A DNA stretch of 64,000 nucleotides from Oscillibacter valericigenes (GCF_021531915.1 NZ_JAFBIV010000008.1:1-64000), one strand, 5' to 3'; counted from the first letter of the stretch, positions 25,002 to 34,388 are shown. Translations and numbers: made by a program. The notes: generated from the sequence alone by a model not told the origin.

Positions 25002-25892
25002 TTATGCGGGCATCAGGCCGTATCCCACCAGCGTGCTGCGGATCCGCTCCCGGTTGGCGGCGCTGGGCTCGCACAGGGGCAGGCGGAGAGTGCCCTCGCA
25101 GAGTCCCATGAGCCCCATGGCGGTCTTGACGGGAATGGGGTTCACCTCGCAGAACATGGCGTCGCAGAGGGCTTTCAATTCCACCTGCAATGCTCCGGCG
25201 GCCTTGTAGTCCCCAGCAAGGCACAGCTGGGTCAGCCGGTGCATGAGGGCCGGGGCGATGTTGGCCACCACGGAGATGACCCCCACGCCGCCCAGAACAC
25301 AGATGGGCACGGTCTCGTCGTCGTTGCCGGACCAGATGTAAAAATCCGCCGGGCAGAGGGCACGGGTCCGCTGGATATTGCCCAGGTTTCCGGAGGCCTC
25401 CTTGACGCCCACGATGTTGGGGTGCTGCGCCAGCTGCACGTAGGTCTCCGGGGCGATATTGACTCCGGTGCGGGAGGGGACGTTGTAGAGGATCACGGGC
25501 CGGTCCACGGCGTCGGCCACTACTTGATAGTGCCGCACCAGCCCCGTCTGGCTGGCCTTGTTGTAGTAGGGCGTCACCAGCAGCAGGGCGTCGGCCCCGG
25601 CGTGCTGGGCGTCCCGGCTGAGGGCCACCGTCACCTCCGTGGCGTTGGAGCCGCTGCCGGCGATGACCGGCACCCGGCCGTTCACCTGTTCCACGCAGTA
25701 TTCAATGGTCCGCATCCGCTCCCGGTAGGTCATGGTGCTGGCCTCACCGGTGGTGCCGCAGACGATGATGGCGTCGGTGCCCGCCTCCAGCTGGAGGTCA
25801 ATGAGATGTCCCAGAGCGGGCAGGTCCACCGTTTCATTGCGGAAGGGCGTGACGATGGCCACGCCAGAGCCGGTAAAAATAGGTGTTCGCAT
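25002..25892 (-). CDS. dapA: 4-hydroxy-tetrahydrodipicolinate synthase
   Basis: A 296-residue TIM-barrel aldolase condensing pyruvate with aspartate semialdehyde, the first committed step to diaminopimelate and lysine (and to dipicolinate of spores). Family motifs: GTTGEASTMT, YYNKASQTGL, the Tyr in YNVPSRTGVNI and the Schiff-base Lys in VGVKEASGNL (near residue 161). The ATG at 25892 follows AGGAGGT. It is transcribed after asd, from which a terminator separates it. No lysine riboswitch is visible. Confidence 0.96.
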   Translation of the reverse strand: MRTPIFTGSGVAIVTPFRNETVDLPALGHLIDLQLEAGTDAIIVCGTTGEASTMTYRERMRTIEYCVEQVNGRVPVIAGSGSNATEVTVALSRDAQHAGADALLLVTPYYNKASQTGLVRHYQVVADAVDRPVILYNVPSRTGVNIAPETYVQLAQHPNIVGVKEASGNLGNIQRTRALCPADFYIWSGNDDETVPICVLGGVGVISVVANIAPALMHRLTQLCLAGDYKAAGALQVELKALCDAMFCEVNPIPVKTAMGLMGLCEGTLRLPLCEPSAANRERIRSTLVGYGLMPA

Positions 25893-26000
25893 ATGTACCT
25901 CCTATACAGTCCGTGGCTGTTGACAGCGTTGTACAGGATTACTTTATGCAATATCATTGGAAAATGTGCGAAAAACTTTGCAAAACCTGTCCTGTTTTGA

Positions 26001-26038
26001 AGAAAAGAGACCGGATACCAAAACGGTATCCGGTCTCT
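26001..26038 (-). terminator. Terminator after asd
   Basis: The 14-bp perfect stem AGAGACCGGATACC/GGTATCCGGTCTCT has a 5-nt loop. On the minus strand it is followed by TTTTCTTC. It limits read-through from asd into dapA. Confidence 0.9.
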
Positions 26039-26059
26039 CGGGTGATGGGATGTACGGCG

Positions 26060-27151
26060 TTACTTCGCCTCAATGTAGCCCTTCTTGCACAGCAGCTCGG
26101 CCAGCAGGACGGCGCCGCCGGCGGCACCCCGGAGGGTGTTGTGGCTCAGGCCCACGAACTTGTAATCGTACTGGGAATCCTCCCGCAGGCGGCCCAGGGA
26201 CACGGCCATGCCGTGCTCCAGCATCCGGTCCAGACGGGTCTGGGGGCGGTTCTCCTCCTCAAAATAGTGGAGGAACTGCTTGGGGGCGGAGGGCAGCTCC
26301 AGCTCCTGGGCGGGGCCCCGGAAGGCGGCCCAGTCGGCCTTGATCTGCTCGATGGAGGGCTTGCAGCCATCCTTGAACTTCATGAACACGGCGGCCATAT
26401 GACCGTCCTGGCAGGCCACCCGGAAGCACTGGGCGGTGATGGCGGGGCCTTCCGCCTTGACGATCTTGCCGTCCTCCACATGGCCCCACAGCTTCAGGGG
26501 CTCCTGCTCGGACTTCTCCTCCTCGCCGCCGATGTAGGGGATGCAGTTATCCACCATCTCGGGCCAGCGCTGGAAGGTCTTGCCGGCGCCGGAGATGGCC
26601 TGATAGGTGCAGACCAGGGCGCTCTCCAGGCCGTACTTCAGCAGAGGATGCAGGGCGGGCACGTAGCTCTGGAGGGAGCAGTTGCTCTTGACGGCGATGA
26701 AGCCCCGCTTGGTCCCCAGGCGTTTGCGCTGGGCCTCGATGACATCCAGGTGCTCAGCGTTGATCTCGGGCACCACCATGGGCACGTCGTCGGTCCAGCG
26801 GTGGGCGGAGTTGTTGGAGACGATGGGGCACTCCAGCTTGGCGTACTTCTCCTCCAGGGCCCGGATCTCGTCCTTCTTCATGTCCACGGCGCAGAAGCAG
26901 AAATCCACCATGGACGCCAGCTTCTCCGCGTCGGCCTGGGCGTCCAGGACCACGATCTTCTTGGCTTCCTCGGGCATGGGGATATCCAGGGCCCAGCGGC
27001 CCTCCACGGCCTCCTCGTAGGGCTTGCCGGCGCTGCGGGCGCTGGCGGCGATGGCGGTGAGCTGGAACCAGGGGTGATTCTCCATGAGGGTGATGAACCG
27101 CTGGCCCACCATGCCCGTGCCTCCGATGATGCCGACTTTGTACTGTTTCAT
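26060..27151 (-). CDS. asd: Aspartate-semialdehyde dehydrogenase (archaeal/fungal-type)
   Basis: A 363-residue NADPH enzyme reducing aspartyl phosphate to aspartate semialdehyde for lysine, threonine and methionine. Dinucleotide loop GIIGGTGMVGQR is near the start, and the catalytic Cys lies in KSNCSLQSYV. HMAAVF and the QAISGAGKTF stretch are typical of the archaeal-like branch rather than the E. coli type. The ATG at 27151 follows AGGAGGAAC. It supplies the substrate of DapA encoded next. Confidence 0.95.
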   Translation of the reverse strand: MKQYKVGIIGGTGMVGQRFITLMENHPWFQLTAIAASARSAGKPYEEAVEGRWALDIPMPEEAKKIVVLDAQADAEKLASMVDFCFCAVDMKKDEIRALEEKYAKLECPIVSNNSAHRWTDDVPMVVPEINAEHLDVIEAQRKRLGTKRGFIAVKSNCSLQSYVPALHPLLKYGLESALVCTYQAISGAGKTFQRWPEMVDNCIPYIGGEEEKSEQEPLKLWGHVEDGKIVKAEGPAITAQCFRVACQDGHMAAVFMKFKDGCKPSIEQIKADWAAFRGPAQELELPSAPKQFLHYFEEENRPQTRLDRMLEHGMAVSLGRLREDSQYDYKFVGLSHNTLRGAAGGAVLLAELLCKKGYIEAK

Positions 27152-27350
27152 GTGCTTGTTCCTCCTGCTGTTGCTTCCGGGGAGGGAATTTGTCCGTCCC
27201 CGTCGATTTTGGTTGAATGTGCCGTTGGTTTGTACTATACTGTCTCTATATGAGAGATACTTGTGTACTTGTACAGCGGACAAATGTTTGTTGTACGTAT
27301 AGTACCACGCTTTTGGGATGCCGTCAAGACGGCTGCCCTTGGGAGGTTCC

Positions 27351-29036
27351 ATGAAAAAAACACTGCTGACTACACTTTTCGTTGTGACATTTTTCGCCTT
27401 GAGCACCGTTTCCGCCTCCGCTGTGGTGAACGACACCATTCTGGTGGGCCTGCGGTATGGCGATTCCGCCCTGTTTTCCGCCAATCTGGAAAACGCGGAG
27501 GGGGCGGGCTATGCGTTCGGCTGGTTCGACAGTGACCGGCAGTTCGAGGCCTTGGGCTGGACGGAAGAGACCGCCATCTCCATGACCGCCGCCGGTACTA
27601 TCTATATGAGCAGCGGCGGGAATTATTCCGCAGGAGAGCCCGCCGCCATCACCGGCTACCTGGGCCCCTGGCATGTGGAGATCGACGGCTTCGGCAATTT
27701 TGACGAGGCTCAGGAGGCCGCCTGGAACTACGGCGGCTATCCCGCCTGGATCGACGGGACATATGTGGTCCGCGTGGGTGCCTACGAGACGGAGCGGGCC
27801 GCGGAACGGGCTGTCGATGATCTGGGGGAGGGCTACGCCGCCTGCTCCTCGGACACCGGCATTCTGGTGACCGTCACCCGCACCACAAACATTCTCTTCG
27901 AGTACGACGACAGCCAGACCTTCGGCGTCCGGCCCGACAACGGCAGGCAGGAGCCGGTCACCTGGTTCAAGGGCTACAAGTACCCCGGCGCCTTTGCATA
28001 CCGGAGGACCTCCGGCGGGAACCTGAGCGTCATCAACGTGGTGGATCTGGAGGAGTACGTCAAGGGCGTCATCCCCTATGAGATGAACGGCGACTGGCCC
28101 CTGGCGGCTCTGGAGGCCCAGGCGGTCTGCGCCCGGACCTACGCCTGCCGCACCAGCAAGCACCTGGCGGCCTACGGCTTCGACGTTTGCGCTACCACCG
28201 ATTGTCAGGTCTATTACGGCCGGGGCAGCGGCGGCGCCGCCCCATCGGCCCGCAGCGACCAGGCTGTGGAGAACACAGCGGGGGAGATGCTGTATTACCG
28301 CGGCGAGCTGGTGCAGGACGCCGTCTACCACTCCTCCAACGGCGGTGCCACCGAGGATGTTGCCAATGTCTGGGGCAGTGAGAGAGGCTATCTGAAAGGG
28401 AAGGAGGACCCCTACGAGGCCCAGATCTCCATTCCAAACTATAACTGGTCCGTCACCTACACCGCCGACCAGCTGACCTGGATCCTGGAGCAGAAGCCCT
28501 CCATGACCGGCGGCAAGGACATCGGCACGGTGAAAAATGTGTATGTATCGGAATACACGCCTTTGGGCAATGTGAAGAGGGTGACCTTTGAGGGGACCAA
28601 GGGCAGCCTGACGGTCACCGGCGACACCTGCCGCACCATCTTTTACAGCAGCACCTACGGCAAGTCCATCCCCAGCCTGCGGTTCGGCATCAACGGCGGA
28701 GGTCCCTCCACGGGCACCGGTATTACCGTCAACGGCAATCAGACCCTCTCCGGACTGGATGGTCTGTCCGTCATCTCCGGCAGCGGGAAAATCTCCCGGC
28801 TGGAGGGAAACAGCGCCAGCATCATCACTGCCGCCGGGGTGTCCCAGGCGTCGGTGACCACAGGCGGCAGCAGCGCAAAGACCACTGCCTCCAGGAACGG
28901 CACCTTCACCATCACTGGCACCGGCAGCGGCCATAACGTGGGCATGAGCCAGTACGGCGCCAGGGCCATGGCGGAGTTGGGCTATGACTACACGGAAATT
29001 CTCGAATTCTACTATACCGATATCACCATCCGGTGA
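27351..29036 (+). CDS. SpoIID/LytB-domain protein with signal peptide
   Basis: A 561-residue exported protein: signal peptide ([23 protein letters not shown], residues 2-24), a stretch with SPOR-like character ([17 protein letters not shown]...[17 protein letters not shown], about residues 105-165), then the SpoIID catalytic domain (about residues 230-430; [37 protein letters not shown]). The tail has [15 protein letters not shown], a hallmark of the family. SpoIID is a lytic transglycosylase acting in engulfment. This longer version may act on vegetative or cortex wall. The ATG follows GGGAGG. It abuts queA. Confidence 0.92.
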   Translation: MKKTLLTTLFVVTFFALSTVSASAVVNDTILVGLRYGDSALFSANLENAEGAGYAFGWFDSDRQFEALGWTEETAISMTAAGTIYMSSGGNYSAGEPAAITGYLGPWHVEIDGFGNFDEAQEAAWNYGGYPAWIDGTYVVRVGAYETERAAERAVDDLGEGYAACSSDTGILVTVTRTTNILFEYDDSQTFGVRPDNGRQEPVTWFKGYKYPGAFAYRRTSGGNLSVINVVDLEEYVKGVIPYEMNGDWPLAALEAQAVCARTYACRTSKHLAAYGFDVCATTDCQVYYGRGSGGAAPSARSDQAVENTAGEMLYYRGELVQDAVYHSSNGGATEDVANVWGSERGYLKGKEDPYEAQISIPNYNWSVTYTADQLTWILEQKPSMTGGKDIGTVKNVYVSEYTPLGNVKRVTFEGTKGSLTVTGDTCRTIFYSSTYGKSIPSLRFGINGGGPSTGTGITVNGNQTLSGLDGLSVISGSGKISRLEGNSASIITAAGVSQASVTTGGSSAKTTASRNGTFTITGTGSGHNVGMSQYGARAMAELGYDYTEILEFYYTDITIR

Positions 29037-29053
29037 AGAACAGGAAACGGACC

Positions 29054-30079
29054 ATGAAAACAAGTGACTTTTACTATGACCTGCCCCCTGAGCTGATCGC
29101 CCAGACGCCCCTGGACAAGCGGGACACCTCCCGCCTGATGACCCTGGACCGGGCCACGGGGGCGATGGAGCACCACCACTTTTACGAGCTGCCGGACTTT
29201 CTGAACCCCGGCGACTGCCTGATTTTGAACAATTCCCGGGTGCTGCCCGCCCGCCTGCTGGGCCAGCGGCTGCCGGGGGGCGGCGCCTGCGAGGTGCTGC
29301 TGCTGATCGACCGGGGGGAGAAGACCTGGGAGTGCTTGGTGCGGCCGGGCCGCAAAATGCGCACCGGGGCCAAGCTGAGCTTCGGCAACGGCGAGCTGAC
29401 CGCCGAGGTGGTGCAGGAGCTGCCCGACGGCAACCGTCTGGTGCGCTTCGACTACGAGGGCATCTTCCTGGAGGTGCTGGAGCACCTGGGCAAAATGCCC
29501 CTGCCGCCCTACATCAAGGAGGAACTGCAGGACCAGGAGCGGTATCAGACCGTGTACTCCAAGGTGGTGGGCAGCGCGGCGGCCCCCACGGCGGGCCTGC
29601 ACTTTACCCCGGAGCTGCTGGAGAAGATCGCGGCCAAGGGCGTGGGCATCGGCTATGTGACCCTCCATGTGGGCCTGGGCACCTTCCGGCCCGTGAAGGA
29701 GGAAGAGATCACCGACCACGAGATGCACAGCGAGTACTGCGTCATTCCGCAGGAGACGGCGGACCTCATCAACAAGACCAAGGCAAACGGCGGACGGGTC
29801 ATCTGCGTGGGCACCACCTCCTGCCGCACCCTGGAATCCTGGGCCGCCGACGACGGCCACATGGAAGCCAAGGCGGGGTGGACCAACATCTATATTTACC
29901 CCGGCTACAAGTTTAAGGTGATGGACGGCCTGGTGACCAACTTCCATCTGCCGGAGAGCACCCTCATCATGCTGGTGTCCGCCTTCGCGGGCCGGGAGCA
30001 GGTCCTGGCGGCGTACCAGGAGGCAGTGAAGGAGCGGTACCGGTTCTTCTCCTTCGGAGATGCCATGTTCCTGCGGTGA
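29054..30079 (+). CDS. queA: S-adenosylmethionine:tRNA ribosyltransferase-isomerase
   Basis: A 341-residue enzyme transferring the ribosyl part of SAM onto preQ1 in tRNA to give epoxyqueuosine. Typical blocks: [79 protein letters not shown] chose the ATG at 29054 (family length). An in-frame GTG at 29033 overlapping the previous stop is possible. Its partner tgt lies 1.9 kb downstream. Confidence 0.96.
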   Translation: MKTSDFYYDLPPELIAQTPLDKRDTSRLMTLDRATGAMEHHHFYELPDFLNPGDCLILNNSRVLPARLLGQRLPGGGACEVLLLIDRGEKTWECLVRPGRKMRTGAKLSFGNGELTAEVVQELPDGNRLVRFDYEGIFLEVLEHLGKMPLPPYIKEELQDQERYQTVYSKVVGSAAAPTAGLHFTPELLEKIAAKGVGIGYVTLHVGLGTFRPVKEEEITDHEMHSEYCVIPQETADLINKTKANGGRVICVGTTSCRTLESWAADDGHMEAKAGWTNIYIYPGYKFKVMDGLVTNFHLPESTLIMLVSAFAGREQVLAAYQEAVKERYRFFSFGDAMFLR

Positions 30080-30157
30080 GTTTTCCACAGGCAGAACATG
30101 TCACTAAAATCGTCAAAAAAGCTCGAAGTTTGTCACCACAAACGTTTGCGAAACAAC

Positions 30158-30186
30158 TTGACAACCCTTTATCCGTATGATATCTT
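30158..30186 (+). promoter_or_regulatory. Promoter of the NiCo-riboswitch transcript
   Basis: Consensus TTGACA, 17-bp spacer and TATCTT. Transcription would begin near 30193, about 50 nt before the aptamer. Confidence 0.75.
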
Positions 30187-30243
30187 ATGGATATCCTCTT
30201 TGCACTGCATCACGCTTCTCTGATTGAAAGCGCCGGACAACAG

Positions 30244-30364
30244 TACAAACTGAGCAGACGGCGGGCTGAAACAGCCTGTGCGTCGGGCCGCGTTCAGCGG
30301 CAGCGGATGAGATTCACCACACATCTGCGGGACAGTGCGACCTGTGCCGCGGGTGTGTTTTTTT
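30244..30364 (+). ncRNA. NiCo (czcD) riboswitch
   Basis: The leader contains the hallmark segments of the Co2+/Ni2+-sensing aptamer: AACTGAGCAG (30248-30257), TCGGGC, a GGCAGCGGATGA strand, and CATCTGCGGGACAG (30322-30335). The intrinsic terminator CACATCTGCGGGACAG/CTGTGCCGCGGGTGTG with T8 (30320-30364) shares the last aptamer strand, so metal binding should prevent the terminator and switch on the exporter gene. It lies 57 nt before a CDF transporter, the usual target. Confidence 0.9.
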
Positions 30365-30420
30365 GCACCTATTTGCGGGCATTGAGCTATCTGCCAAAAA
30401 GACAGTATGGGAGGTAACTT

Positions 30421-31305
30421 ATGGACCCAAGACAACATGAGAAAGTGGCGGTGAGCGTATCCGCCGTCACCATCGCCATTAACCTGGCCCTGGCGGGCTT
30501 CAAATTCCTGGCCGGCTTCCTGGCTCACTCCGGAGCCATGATCTCCGACGCCGTCCACTCTGCGTCGGACGTACTGGCCACCTTCATCGTCATTCTGGGC
30601 GTGAAGCTGGCGGGACGGGACGCCGACCGGGACCACCCCTACGGCCATGAGCGGCTGGAGTGTGTGGCGGCCCTGGTCCTGGCCGTTATCCTGGGAGCCA
30701 CGGGCCTGGGCATCGGCTGGAGCGGTATCCGGAAGGTCGCCGGCGGCGAGGAACTGCTGGTGCCCGGTGTGCTGGCCCTGGTGGCCGCCGTGGTCTCCAT
30801 TGTGGTGAAGGAGGCCATGTTCTGGTACACCTGGCTGGCGGCCAAGAAGATCGACTCCAGCGCCCTGAAGGCCGAGGCCTGGCACCACCGCTCCGACGCC
30901 CTGTCCTCCGTGGGCAGCTTCGCGGGCATCCTGGGAGCCCGTCTTGGCTTCCCGGCCCTGGACCCCATTGCCAGTGTGGTCATTTGCCTGTTCATTCACA
31001 AGGCCGCTTGGGACATCATGTCCGACGCTCTGGAGAAGATGACGGACCACGCCTGCGACCCGGAGACGGCGGAGGAGATGCGCAAATCCATCCTGGCCCA
31101 GCCCGGCGTGCTGGGGCTGGACGCCCTGAACACCCGCCTGTTCGGCGACCGGATGTATGTGGATGTGGAGATCGCCGCCGACGGTGACCTGCCCCTGAAG
31201 GTCACCCACGCCACCGCCCAGGCCGTCCACGATGCCCTGGAGGCCCAGTTCCCCCAAGTGAAGCACTGCATGGTCCATGTGAACCCGGCGGAGGAATCCG
31301 CCTGA
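30421..31305 (+). CDS. Cation diffusion facilitator metal exporter (CzcD/FieF type)
   Basis: A 294-residue inner-membrane protein with six helices and a C-terminal cytosolic domain (from about residue 205, CDPETAEEMRKSILAQPGVLGLDALNTR). Metal-site motifs are ISDAVHSASDV (helix 2) and AWHHRSDALSSVGSF (helix 5). It exchanges divalent cations for protons. The NiCo riboswitch upstream suggests that Co2+ or Ni2+ (also perhaps other transition metals) is its cargo. The SD is GGGAGGT. A terminator follows. Confidence 0.95.
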   Translation: MDPRQHEKVAVSVSAVTIAINLALAGFKFLAGFLAHSGAMISDAVHSASDVLATFIVILGVKLAGRDADRDHPYGHERLECVAALVLAVILGATGLGIGWSGIRKVAGGEELLVPGVLALVAAVVSIVVKEAMFWYTWLAAKKIDSSALKAEAWHHRSDALSSVGSFAGILGARLGFPALDPIASVVICLFIHKAAWDIMSDALEKMTDHACDPETAEEMRKSILAQPGVLGLDALNTRLFGDRMYVDVEIAADGDLPLKVTHATAQAVHDALEAQFPQVKHCMVHVNPAEESA

Positions 31306-31308
31306 ACC

Positions 31309-31344
31309 AACCGCCTGCCCCGGCCCTGGGGCGGGCGGTTTTTG
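31309..31344 (+). terminator. Terminator after the CDF gene
   Basis: AACCGCCTGCCCC pairs with GGGGCGGGCGGTT, 6-nt loop, then T5. Confidence 0.92.
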
Positions 31345-31500
31345 TCTCGGAGCGGAAATTCCGCGACGCCGGCGCGCTTCTTTTGCCATTTTGCCTGATC
31401 AAAAGACGTGGGTCGTTTTCACCGGCTATCGTTGTTGCGGAGACTTCCATCCTGTAGTATCATGAAGGCAACAAACCGGAATTTGACGGAGTGTGGTTAT

Positions 31501-31767
31501 ATGAATCGTACAGGATTTACAGTTTTTGTTTTGCCGTTTTTGATTGGAATAATTGTCAGATCGATGTTTCTTAAATGGAAAAGAGGCTATATTATCTCGG
31601 GCGTTTTTGCGCTGCTCTCAGTTATCGTATGGTTTTGGACCAAACACCTTGCTCATCACGGAGTTGACGGAACTATCATGCTTTGGGCTTTGATGGCAAC
31701 CGAGCTTACAGCGGGGGCGTTCATTGTTGGTGGAATATCGTTTTTGATGAAAAAGATAAACCATTAG
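31501..31767 (+). CDS. Small membrane protein of unknown function
   Basis: An 88-residue protein with three hydrophobic segments (about residues 6-21, 31-48 and 62-82). Codon use is clearly AT-richer than that of the neighbours, which suggests recent acquisition. The ATG at 31501 follows GGAGTG. An ATG at 31462 would add 13 residues. No family recognised. Confidence 0.6.
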   Translation: MNRTGFTVFVLPFLIGIIVRSMFLKWKRGYIISGVFALLSVIVWFWTKHLAHHGVDGTIMLWALMATELTAGAFIVGGISFLMKKINH

Positions 31768-31844
31768 GAACGGACCGTATCCCTTGCTTTATATGAAACG
31801 GTAAATTCATATTTGCCGAAGGATGAAAGGCTCTGCTTTTCGTC

Positions 31845-31873
31845 TTGCGCCGGTGGGACAGGTGTACTATAAT
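31845..31873 (+). promoter_or_regulatory. Promoter of tgt
   Basis: TTGCGC, 17-bp spacer, TATAAT. The leader is about 90 nt. Confidence 0.75.
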
Positions 31874-31971
31874 AAAAATAGTACGAAATGGGGCATTCCC
31901 AGGAAGGACTTGTCCCCGCGGAGCTGCGGACCTTTTTTGACCGTGCAAAATAAACAGAAACGAGAAGGAAT

Positions 31972-33105
31972 ATGTTCAAAGTACTCAAAACCGAAGGCCG
32001 CGCCCGGCGCGGTGAATTTTCCTGCGCCCATGGCGGCACCGTGCAGACGCCGGTGTTCATGAACGTGGGCACCCAGGCCGCCATCAAGGGCGGCGTCTCC
32101 GCCCATGACCTGAAAGAAGTGGGCTGCCAGATCGAGCTGAGCAACACCTACCACCTGCACCTGCGGCCCGGCGACAAGATCGTGCGGCAGATGGGCGGCC
32201 TCCACAAATTCATGAACTGGGACGGCCCCATCCTGACGGATTCCGGCGGGTTCCAGGTGTTTTCCCTGGCGTCCCTGCGGAAAATCAAGGAGGAGGGCGT
32301 CACCTTCGCCTCCCACATCGACGGCCACAAGATCTTCATGGGTCCCGAGGAGTCCATGCAGATCCAGTCCAACCTGGGCAGCGACATCGCCATGGCCTTC
32401 GACGAGTGCGTGGAGAACCCGGCGCCCTATGAGTACGCCAAGGCCAGCTGTGAGCGGACGCTGCGGTGGCTGGAACGGTGCAAGATCGAGCACGACCGGC
32501 TCAACAGCCTGCAGGACACCGTGAACCCCCACCAGATGCTCTTCGGCATCAACCAGGGCGCCACCTTCGCGGACCTGCGGGCCTGGCACATGCAGCAGAT
32601 CGCCAAGATCGACTGCGACGGCTTCGCCATCGGCGGTCTGGCGGTGGGGGAGCCGGCGGAGGTCATGTACGAGATAATCGACGTGGTGGAGCCCCACATG
32701 CCCCCGGAAAAACCCCGGTATCTCATGGGCGTGGGCACCCCCAGCAACATCATCGAGGCCGTCAGCAGGGGCGTAGACTTCTTCGACTGCGTCATGCCCT
32801 CCCGCAACGGCCGCCACGGCAAGCTCTTCACCTGGGAGGGGACGGTCAACATCCTGAACCAGAAGTACGAGACCGACGACCGCCCCATCAGCGAGAGCTG
32901 TAATTGCCCGGTCTGCCGGAATTTCTCCCGGGCTTACCTGCGGCACCTGTTCAAGGCCGACGAGGTGCTGGCCCTGCGGTTCGCCGTGCTGCACAACCTC
33001 TATTTCTACAACGAGCTGATGGCGAAGATCCGCCAGGCCCTGGACGAGGGGAATTTCGCGGACTTCCGGGCCCGGTACAGCGGAAAGCTGGAGCTGCGGG
33101 CGTAA
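31972..33105 (+). CDS. tgt: tRNA-guanine transglycosylase
   Basis: A 377-residue TIM-barrel enzyme exchanging guanine-34 for preQ1 in Asp/Asn/His/Tyr tRNAs. Motifs: the substrate Asp in ILTDSGGFQVFSL, GGLAVGEP, PRYLMGVGTP, the nucleophile region VDFFDCVMPSRNGRHG and the zinc site CNCPVC with a following His (YLRHLFKADE). Same pathway as queA upstream. yajC follows, as in many bacteria. Confidence 0.97.
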   Translation: MFKVLKTEGRARRGEFSCAHGGTVQTPVFMNVGTQAAIKGGVSAHDLKEVGCQIELSNTYHLHLRPGDKIVRQMGGLHKFMNWDGPILTDSGGFQVFSLASLRKIKEEGVTFASHIDGHKIFMGPEESMQIQSNLGSDIAMAFDECVENPAPYEYAKASCERTLRWLERCKIEHDRLNSLQDTVNPHQMLFGINQGATFADLRAWHMQQIAKIDCDGFAIGGLAVGEPAEVMYEIIDVVEPHMPPEKPRYLMGVGTPSNIIEAVSRGVDFFDCVMPSRNGRHGKLFTWEGTVNILNQKYETDDRPISESCNCPVCRNFSRAYLRHLFKADEVLALRFAVLHNLYFYNELMAKIRQALDEGNFADFRARYSGKLELRA

Positions 33106-33119
33106 ACGCAAGAAAGTTC

Positions 33120-33147
33120 TTGCAAAACCTGTGGGTTTTGGTATAAT
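33120..33147 (+). promoter_or_regulatory. Promoter of yajC
   Basis: TTGCAA, 16-bp spacer, TATAAT, directly after the tgt stop. Confidence 0.75.
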
Positions 33148-33188
33148 AGCAGTGTTCTGAATTTTTGAAACAAAAGGAGTATTTCAAC

Positions 33189-33551
33189 ATGAGTAGCCAG
33201 GGTATGTCTTCCATCATCATGATCGTGGCGCTGTTCGCCATCATGTATTTCATGATGATCCGTCCCGAGAACAAGCGTAAGAAGAAGGCGCAGGAGATGC
33301 GTGAGGGCCTGAAGAAGGGCGACACCATCACCACCATCGGCGGCATCATCGGCAAGGTCGTGTCTGTCACCAATGACACCTTTGTCATCGAGACCAGCGA
33401 GGACCGGGTCCGTATGGAGTTCGCCAAGTGGGCGCTGTCCAGCGTGGGCGTCCAGACCAGCGAGCAGCCCGAGGCCGAGAAGAAGTCCAAGAAGAACGAG
33501 GTCCCCGAGGAGCCCGTGGACGAGATCCCCGCCGAGACCGAGGAAAAGTAA
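33189..33551 (+). CDS. yajC: Preprotein translocase subunit YajC
   Basis: A 120-residue Sec-accessory membrane protein: one helix (about residues 5-22, SSIIMIVALFAIMYFMMIRP), then the conserved KKAQEMREGLKKGDTITTIGGIIGKV and DRVRMEFAKWAL. The tail is acidic and Lys-rich. The ATG at 33189 follows AAAGGAG. It co-localises with tgt as is usual. SecDF is not in the window. Confidence 0.95.
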   Translation: MSSQGMSSIIMIVALFAIMYFMMIRPENKRKKKAQEMREGLKKGDTITTIGGIIGKVVSVTNDTFVIETSEDRVRMEFAKWALSSVGVQTSEQPEAEKKSKKNEVPEEPVDEIPAETEEK

Positions 33552-33574
33552 TTCCGATCTGCTTCCCGCGTCAT

Positions 33575-33634
33575 AAAAAATACCTCCCTTGGAATATGCT
33601 CCAGTGACGAGCATGTTGCAGGGGAGGTTTTTTT
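33575..33634 (+). terminator. Terminator after yajC whose 3' arm is the SD of the next gene
   Basis: AAAAAATACCTCCCTT (33575-33590) pairs with CAGGGGAGGTTTTTTT (33619-33634), with an inner ATGCT/AGCAT stem. The T7 tract runs straight into the ATG at 33635, and AGGGGAGG in the 3' arm is the only SD for that gene. Confidence 0.8.
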
Positions 33635-34042
33635 ATGTCCAAGGGGAAAAGGAAAAAGCGGACGACGACGGGAGCGGTACTGCTGCAGGGGACCGCTGTA
33701 TCGCTGAGCGTGTATCTGGCGGGGATTTTGCTGCTGGCCCTGCTGGCGGTGAAGGGCGCGGTGCCGGAGCGGGCAGCCTTCCCGACGGTGGCGGTCCTCT
33801 GCCTGCTGGGGGCGCTCAGCGGGGGAGGGGTGACGGCCTACAGGACCCCCTGGGGTCCGCTGCCGGCGGCCCTGCTGAACACCGCGCTGTTCGCGGCGGT
33901 TCTGCTGGTGGTGGGGCTGGCCTGCTGGCCCGACGGCATCGGCAGCAGGGGCGTCATTCTGCTGCTTTGCGCGCTGGGCGGCGGTTTGGCGGCGGGGCTG
34001 CTTGGCGGACGGCGGGGCGGCAGGCGCCGGAAGCGGAAGTAG
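33635..34042 (+). CDS. TIGR04086-family membrane protein
   Basis: A 135-residue protein with four hydrophobic helices between a basic N-terminus (MSKGKRKKR) and a basic C-terminus (GGRRGGRRRKRK). Size, topology and its position after yajC match the clostridial TIGR04086 family, which is of unknown function and found in spore formers. Its SD lies inside a terminator hairpin, so translation would need transcription that reads past it. Confidence 0.8.
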   Translation: MSKGKRKKRTTTGAVLLQGTAVSLSVYLAGILLLALLAVKGAVPERAAFPTVAVLCLLGALSGGGVTAYRTPWGPLPAALLNTALFAAVLLVVGLACWPDGIGSRGVILLLCALGGGLAAGLLGGRRGGRRRKRK

Positions 34043-34225
34043 CCCTTTGTGAAAATCTACAAATTTGTGGTTTGGTCGCTTTATTCAAAGGAGGCGGCCC
34101 GCCGTCCGCGCCCTTGCGGCGTGGCGGTGGGGGAGGGCAGATATGGGGCGCCGCCGGCTGGCTTGCCCCCACATCTTGCCCATATCCGGGGTGCGGAGGG
34201 CTGTCTGGCCCCACTTGTTTCCGAG
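34043..34225. other. Gap without a recognisable gene
   Basis: GC-rich sequence between the TIGR04086 gene and the repeat array. I see no start with SD, no RNA signature and no clear stem with T-tract. Confidence 0.5.
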
Positions 34226-34262
34226 GTTGACATAATACAGTTAACATAAGAATTTGACATAA
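34226..34262 (+). repeat. Three 14-bp-spaced direct repeats (TTRACATAA)
   Basis: GTTGACATAA (34226), GTTAACATAA (34240) and TTGACATAA (34254, lacking the first G) are spaced by exactly 14 nt. Such phasing suggests a protein binding array, or overlapping -35-like elements. It lies 175 bp before spoIIM. Confidence 0.7.
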
Positions 34263-34294
34263 CTACCAAAAAAGATGTTTTTCAGGTAAATTCC

Positions 34295-34323
34295 TTGATA
34301 AATTTGGAAAATTGCACTATATT
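34295..34323 (+). promoter_or_regulatory. Possible sigma-A-type promoter upstream of spoIIM
   Basis: TTGATA, 17-bp spacer, TATATT in an AT-rich tract. It would give a leader of about 105 nt and could supply vegetative transcription of xerD through spoIIM. Confidence 0.5.
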
Positions 34324-34388
34324 ATAAGAATAATAGATTTACGTTAACCGCTCCGTATCCAGGCAGGGATGCTGCGGCGCGCGGTCCG

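Noticed and set aside
25893-27350. Lysine riboswitch before asd or dapA
   Set aside because: The leaders are too short (the dapA gap is mostly the asd terminator) and no lysine aptamer core is visible.
34226-34262. Chromosome dimer resolution site dif
   Set aside because: The minus strand has an XerD-like TTATGTTAACT arm, but the 17 bases before it do not form an XerC arm plus 6-bp centre. The threefold 14-nt repeat explains the match better.
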